Source: Ruminococcus sp.
GTDB taxonomy: Bacteria; Bacillota; Clostridia; Oscillospirales; Ruminococcaceae
NCBI GenBank assembly: GCA_017470905.1
Contig: JAFUXL010000031.1
Coordinates: forward strand, 1-64,000
Length of the DNA stretch: 64,000 bases
Reading direction: 5' to 3'
The position numbers and the translations under genes were made by a program. How positions within the stretch are numbered: position 1 is the first letter of the stretch; each line of letters starts with the position of its first letter. The notes under the pieces are model-generated. The model made no database searches, was not told the DNA's origin, and was given only the letters and a program-made list of their open reading frames with translations. Below, one piece after another: positions 60,460 through 64,000 of this stretch.

Positions 60460-61227
60460 ATGAAAGTAACTCTGATTGCTCATACTCCTCAGCCCGAAAT
60501 GGTTGCCGCCTCCGCCGCAAAGCTCTGCTATTCAAGCAGCGGCATTGACGAAATAACCGAGGGGCTTGACGAGGAAAAAACTGCGTCATACATTGATATG
60601 CTCGCCTCATTGGGTCACGAGAGCGTCATGGAACACGCAAGCTTTACATTCGGCATAGAGGGAATTTCCCGTGCCTGTTCGCACCAGCTTGTAAGACACA
60701 GAATTGCATCTTATTCACAGAAAAGTCAGCGTTATGTCAATGAGGACGGCTTTGATTTCGTTACTCCCCCGTCCGTCAGCGATATTCCGCAGGCACAGCA
60801 GGAATATAACAGAATTATAGACGAAATATCAAAAAGCTATACAATCATCGCCGATATGCTCGCCGAAAAGCACAGGGCGGATTTCATATCACAGGGCATG
60901 GACGAGAAAACCGCCGCTTCAAAGGCAAGAAAGCTTGCCAACGAGGACGCAAGATTTATCCTCCCCAATGCGTGTGAGACTAAAATTATCGTCACCATGA
61001 ATGTCCGTTCGCTTTTCAATTTTTTCAGACACCGCTGCTGCAACAGGGCGCAGTGGGAGATAAGGGCTGTCGCAGACGAGATGCTGAAGCTCTGCATACA
61101 GACCGCACCCAATATCTTCCGCCATGCGGGTCCTTCATGCGTTGCAGGGGGAAAGTGTCCCGAAGGCAAGATGTCATGCGGAAAAATCTTGCAGGTTAAA
61201 GAAAAATATAATAAATTTTTTATCTAA
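60460..61227 (+). CDS. thyX: Flavin-dependent thymidylate synthase
   Basis: A 255-residue ThyX. The signature RHRxxSxxxxSxRY is seen as RHRIASYSQKSQRY near residue 80. It methylates dUMP using methylene-THF, FAD and NADPH, leaving THF. The frame extends upstream to 60430 inside the AT-D repeat; the ATG at 60460 follows AGGAGGG. The stop codon adjoins a PAL-B repeat. 5-formyl-THF cyclo-ligase, another folate enzyme, lies downstream. Confidence 0.95.
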   Translation: MKVTLIAHTPQPEMVAASAAKLCYSSSGIDEITEGLDEEKTASYIDMLASLGHESVMEHASFTFGIEGISRACSHQLVRHRIASYSQKSQRYVNEDGFDFVTPPSVSDIPQAQQEYNRIIDEISKSYTIIADMLAEKHRADFISQGMDEKTAASKARKLANEDARFILPNACETKIIVTMNVRSLFNFFRHRCCNRAQWEIRAVADEMLKLCIQTAPNIFRHAGPSCVAGGKCPEGKMSCGKILQVKEKYNKFFI

Positions 61228-61228
61228 A

Positions 61229-61323
61229 ATGGGGGAGCCGCCCTTGTAGCCTTGCCCTTTCGTTCACTTCGCTGCGCTCCGTTCTCTTACAGGTCAAGGG
61301 GCGGCTTTCCCCCAACCCCCCTT
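61229..61323 (-). repeat. PAL-B repeat between thyX and the DJ-1 family gene
   Basis: Minus-strand sense: GGGGGGTTGGGGGAAAGCCG, CCCCTTGACCTG arm, core GAACGGAGCGCAGCGAAGTG, then CAAGGGCGGCTCCCCCATTTT. It is antisense to both flanking genes. Confidence 0.8.
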
Positions 61324-61353
61324 AAATAATTAATTAAAGAAAGGATTTTATTT

Positions 61354-61896
61354 ATGATATATGTTTATCTCGCAGAGGGCTTTGAGGAAATTGAGGCTCT
61401 CACTCCCGTTGACCTCCTCAGAAGAAGCGGAAAGAAAGTAATCACTGTCGGCATAGGCGACAATGTTATTGTCGGCTCTCACGGTATACCCGTTGTCTGC
61501 GATACTATCGCACAGGAGGCTGTTCTCAATGACGAGCTTGAAATGATAATCCTCCCCGGAGGTATGCCCGGTACGCTCAACCTCGAAAAATCAGGCTATG
61601 TTCAGGCAGCTATCGACTACTGCACGGATAACAGCAAATTCATAGGTGCGATATGCGCCGCTCCGTCAATTCTCGGTCACAAGGGGCTTCTGAACGGCAG
61701 AACCGCCGTTTGCTACGAGGGCTTTGAACAGCAGCTCACGGGTGCGGTCATAGGCGATGACTCCGTTGTGTGCGACGGAAATATTATAACCGCAAGAGGT
61801 GCGGGTGTTGCCGTAAAATTTGCACTCAAGCTCATAGAAAAGCTTGTCTCCGAAGCAGAAAGCAAGAGACAGTTCAGGGCTATCCTCTGTGACTGA
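61354..61896 (+). CDS. DJ-1/PfpI family protein
   Basis: A 180-residue DJ-1 superfamily protein (ThiJ/YajL-like). The reactive Cys is in FIGAICAAPSILG near residue 100, and the Glu of GFEEIEALTPVD near residue 14 completes the site. Family roles include glyoxalase/deglycase or chaperone-type stress functions; not resolvable here. GAAAGGA precedes the ATG. One bp separates its stop from the next start. Confidence 0.87.
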   Translation: MIYVYLAEGFEEIEALTPVDLLRRSGKKVITVGIGDNVIVGSHGIPVVCDTIAQEAVLNDELEMIILPGGMPGTLNLEKSGYVQAAIDYCTDNSKFIGAICAAPSILGHKGLLNGRTAVCYEGFEQQLTGAVIGDDSVVCDGNIITARGAGVAVKFALKLIEKLVSEAESKRQFRAILCD

Positions 61897-61897
61897 T

Positions 61898-62458
61898 ATG
61901 GACGGCAAAAAAGCCCTGCGGAAATATTTTTCAGACCTCCGCAATGCCGAAAAGGACAGTCTGAAAGATATAATAATATCGGAAAGACTTCTCTCCCTCG
62001 ATAAAATTTCAAGTGCCGGAAATATCCTGATTTATGCCTCTTTCGGCTCGGAAATCAATACATGGGATATATCCGAAAAGCTGCTGCTTGAAAATATCCC
62101 AATTTCGTTTCCGAAATGCCGTGAAAACGGTGTCATGACCTTTCATACGGTAGGTTCGCTTGACGAGCTGAAAACAGGCAGATACGGCATATCCGAACCC
62201 GATATATCACTTCCGCAGCCCGTTATTACAAAAAAAACCGTCTGTATTCTTCCCGGGCTTGCATTCACCGAAAGGGGCGAAAGGCTCGGTTACGGCGGCG
62301 GATATTACGACAGGTTTCTTGCAGAATATCCGCAGATATACAAAATTGCCCCGACATACGAAAGACTTATTTCCGACAGTCTGCCGGCAATGCCCCATGA
62401 TGTGAATGCAGACTGCATTATTACAGAAGAAAGGACGATAATTATTAATGAGCAATGA
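61898..62458 (+). CDS. 5-formyltetrahydrofolate cyclo-ligase
   Basis: A 186-residue cyclo-ligase converting 5-formyl-THF to 5,10-methenyl-THF with ATP. The signature LPGLAFTERGERLGYGGGYYDRFL is complete near the C-terminus (read in pieces: LPGLAFTERGERLG, GGGYYDRFL). N-terminal KALRKYFSDLR is typical. The ATG at 61898 lies just after the DJ-1 stop; a longer frame from 61844 overlaps that gene and is less likely. It overlaps mltG by 11 bp. Confidence 0.9.
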   Translation: MDGKKALRKYFSDLRNAEKDSLKDIIISERLLSLDKISSAGNILIYASFGSEINTWDISEKLLLENIPISFPKCRENGVMTFHTVGSLDELKTGRYGISEPDISLPQPVITKKTVCILPGLAFTERGERLGYGGGYYDRFLAEYPQIYKIAPTYERLISDSLPAMPHDVNADCIITEERTIIINEQ

Positions 62459-63848
62459 ACCAAAGGACAGCCTCGAAAATAATCCCGATGCCGTAAACGG
62501 TCAGCAGACCGAAGAGGAAAACCAGTCCATAACCGTAGATACCCTCTATATGACGGGAGAAATTCCGCTCCCTCCCCCCGATAAGCCCTATACTCCGACC
62601 GTTGAGGATGAGAACGAAACGGATATTGAACTGCCTCCACCGCTGCCGCCCTTGCAGTATAACGGCGAACAGCAGCCTGCTCCCCCTCCCGTGCGCAGAA
62701 CCGCAAAGCCTGCCGGTTCGGGCAAAAAGAAAAAACGCAAAAAGAAAAAGCAAAGAAACAGACTTCCCGGCGTTCTCATACTGACTACCTTCATATTCGG
62801 CGTTTCCGTTGTCCTCGCACTCGTTATAATCGGTTTCGGAAAGGATATGTTCGGCATAGGAAAAAGCGACAAAACTCACCTCATTGTTATCCCCGAGGAT
62901 GCGACCACGGAGGAAATCGCCGCTATGCTCGAAAGTGACGGCATTATAAAATCCCCGAAATTCTTTACAATCTTCTCACAGCTGAGGAGTGCCGAAATTC
63001 CCTATATAGCAGGCGAACACTTTGTAAGACCGAATATGGCTTATGAAACCATCATAAACGAACTGACAAGCGTTGAGGAGGAGGACATCAAGGAGTCTGT
63101 CGAGGTAACATTCCCCGAGGGCATAACCATAATTGATGCCGCAAAGCTTCTTCAGGACAACGGCGTATGCTCCGCAGAGGACTTTATCTTCTACTTCAAT
63201 TCGGGCGGATACGGCTATGAATTTGAAAATCATCTCACATCCGACACTTCCATAAAATTCATGCGTATGGAGGGCTATCTCTTCCCCGATACTTACTATT
63301 TCTTCACGGATATGGACCCCGAACAGGTTTGTCAGAAAATCTATATGAACTTTGACCAGAGAATTACAGAGGCAAGGTGGGAGAAAATCAATTCACTTGA
63401 ACTCTCTCTCGATGAGATAATAACCATGGCTTCTATCGTTCAGAAAGAGGCTGCCACAACGGGTACTATGACACTCGTTGCCTCGGTTTTCTGGAACCGT
63501 CTCAGGAATAAGGACGTTTTTCCGCTTCTCCAGTCAGACCCTACCTCCAACTATGCAAATGACGTTGTAAGACCAAATATGGAGGTTGTCGATGAAACTA
63601 TCGTAAATTCCTACGACACCTACAAAAGCCCCGGACTTCCTCCCGGAGCTATATGCAACCCCGGTATAGATGCGATAGATGCAGTGCTTGAGGATTACAA
63701 GTCCAATTACTTCTACTTCATCGCAAATATCAACACCAAGCAGACATACTTCGCCGAGACACTCGAAGAGCATTATGCTAACGAGGAGCTTATCAACGAA
63801 CAGTATGCCGCAGAAAGAGCCGCAAATGCGGAAAATCCCGCACAATAA
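62448..63848 (+). CDS. mltG: Endolytic murein transglycosylase MltG
   Basis: A 466-residue YceG-like enzyme that cuts nascent glycan strands. It has a cytoplasmic N-terminal part of about 110 residues that is Pro/Glu-rich then strongly Lys-rich (KKKKRKKKKQRNR), one TM helix (about 110-135) and the extracellular YceG domain. The catalytic Glu is in SIVQKEA, followed by VASVFWNRLR and QSDPTSNYA signatures. Its start lies within the end of the cyclo-ligase gene, so translation is coupled. Confidence 0.93.
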   Translation: MSNEPKDSLENNPDAVNGQQTEEENQSITVDTLYMTGEIPLPPPDKPYTPTVEDENETDIELPPPLPPLQYNGEQQPAPPPVRRTAKPAGSGKKKKRKKKKQRNRLPGVLILTTFIFGVSVVLALVIIGFGKDMFGIGKSDKTHLIVIPEDATTEEIAAMLESDGIIKSPKFFTIFSQLRSAEIPYIAGEHFVRPNMAYETIINELTSVEEEDIKESVEVTFPEGITIIDAAKLLQDNGVCSAEDFIFYFNSGGYGYEFENHLTSDTSIKFMRMEGYLFPDTYYFFTDMDPEQVCQKIYMNFDQRITEARWEKINSLELSLDEIITMASIVQKEAATTGTMTLVASVFWNRLRNKDVFPLLQSDPTSNYANDVVRPNMEVVDETIVNSYDTYKSPGLPPGAICNPGIDAIDAVLEDYKSNYFYFIANINTKQTYFAETLEEHYANEELINEQYAAERAANAENPAQ

Positions 63849-63856
63849 AAGAAAAT

Positions 63857-63884
63857 CAGCCGTTGGCACAAACCAACGGCTGAA
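63857..63884 (+). terminator. Hairpin after mltG
   Basis: TCAGCCGTTGGCACAAACCAACGGCTGA, a perfect 10-bp stem, but the T-run is poor. Confidence 0.6.
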
Positions 63885-63887
63885 GTA

Positions 63888-63926
63888 ATTCACAATTCAC
63901 AATTCATAATTATAATGCCTGCGGCA
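63888..63926. repeat. AT-D repeat plus TGCCTGCGGCA hairpin at the window end
   Basis: AATTCACAATTCATAATTAT joined to AATGCCTGCGGCATT. The remaining bases to 64000 are AT-rich, with no gene seen. Confidence 0.55.
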
Positions 63927-64000
63927 TTACGGATTAAAAAATACTACTGCTCATACGTTAATTATTATTTATTCATTATTCTTTATTCTTTTATACTGGG

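Noticed and set aside
1-64000. Prophage, integrative element or ribosomal RNA operon.
   Set aside because: No phage structural genes, integrase, conjugation genes or 16S/23S/5S signatures were seen in the window.

Overview
The window looks like a chromosome segment of a low-GC, fibre-degrading member of the Clostridia, most likely a Ruminococcus (R. albus / R. flavefaciens group). This placement is inferred from gene content, not from a database search. The pointers are a secreted GH9 cellulase with a Ruminococcus-style C-terminal dockerin, a GH130 mannoside phosphorylase of the R. albus RaMP2 type, LL-diaminopimelate aminotransferase (DapL), a T-box leader and Clostridia-type gene orders (rpoD-dnaG-dgt, lepA-hemW, cdaR-ftsE-ftsX). 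Sporulation regulators (spoIIAA-spoIIAB-sigF and an intact sigK) are present. TTG is used repeatedly as a start codon.

Layout. 0-7 kb: TPM-domain lipoprotein, cytoplasmic GH2 enzyme, small alarmone synthetase, DUF6514-like protein, DUF2798-like membrane protein behind a structured leader, tRNA-Lys and tRNA-Arg. 7-13 kb: galactokinase, a decayed IS605-type element (tnpA with an internal deletion, tnpB with an amber codon), GH130 phosphorylase, phosphoglucomutase. 13-23 kb (minus strand): cdaR, ftsE, ftsX, an M23 peptidase and an S41 protease (cell division and envelope), then ddl, a DUF1934 gene and argS. 23.7-27.6 kb: lepA, two small genes, hemW. 27.6-31.5 kb: sigF, spoIIAB, spoIIAA, a HAD phosphatase, an AraC regulator and a small membrane protein. 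31.8-33.5 kb: a membrane sensor and a GGDEF domain separated by a frame change. 33.7-38.5 kb: rpoD, dnaG, dgt, yigZ, rpmE. 38.8-42.8 kb: GH9 cellulase, yerC, cobO. 43 kb: RNase P RNA. 43.6-51.7 kb: acidic lipoprotein, dapL, dapF, sigK, a phosphoesterase, tRNA-Ser, GH31 alpha-xylosidase. 51.8-55.5 kb: heterodimeric ABC exporter, tRNA-Thr. 55.6-58.7 kb: tyrosine T-box, three orphan genes, tyrS. 58.8-63.9 kb: foldase-like lipoprotein, thyX, DJ-1 family gene, 5-formyl-THF cyclo-ligase, mltG.

The most striking signal is not a protein. At least four dispersed repeat families fill the spaces between genes. PAL-A is a palindromic unit of about 95 bp whose stem sequence changes on both arms together. 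It ends in a conserved GACGATTTTAAAT that runs straight into the Shine-Dalgarno of the next gene. At all five loci where the downstream gene is visible (lepA, spoIIAA, dgt, cobO, dapL) it lies in the same orientation immediately before the start codon. It occurs in tandem (three copies form most of the lepA leader), and its 5' edge can supply the end of the upstream gene (dapF). PAL-B shares the core but has a G/C-rich stem. hp-C is a GC hairpin followed by a conserved AT block of about 45 bp. AT-D is a self-complementary AATTATGAATTATGCATT-like repeat that at four loci also leads into a start codon. Together they look like a non-coding, possibly mobile, system of intercistronic leader modules.
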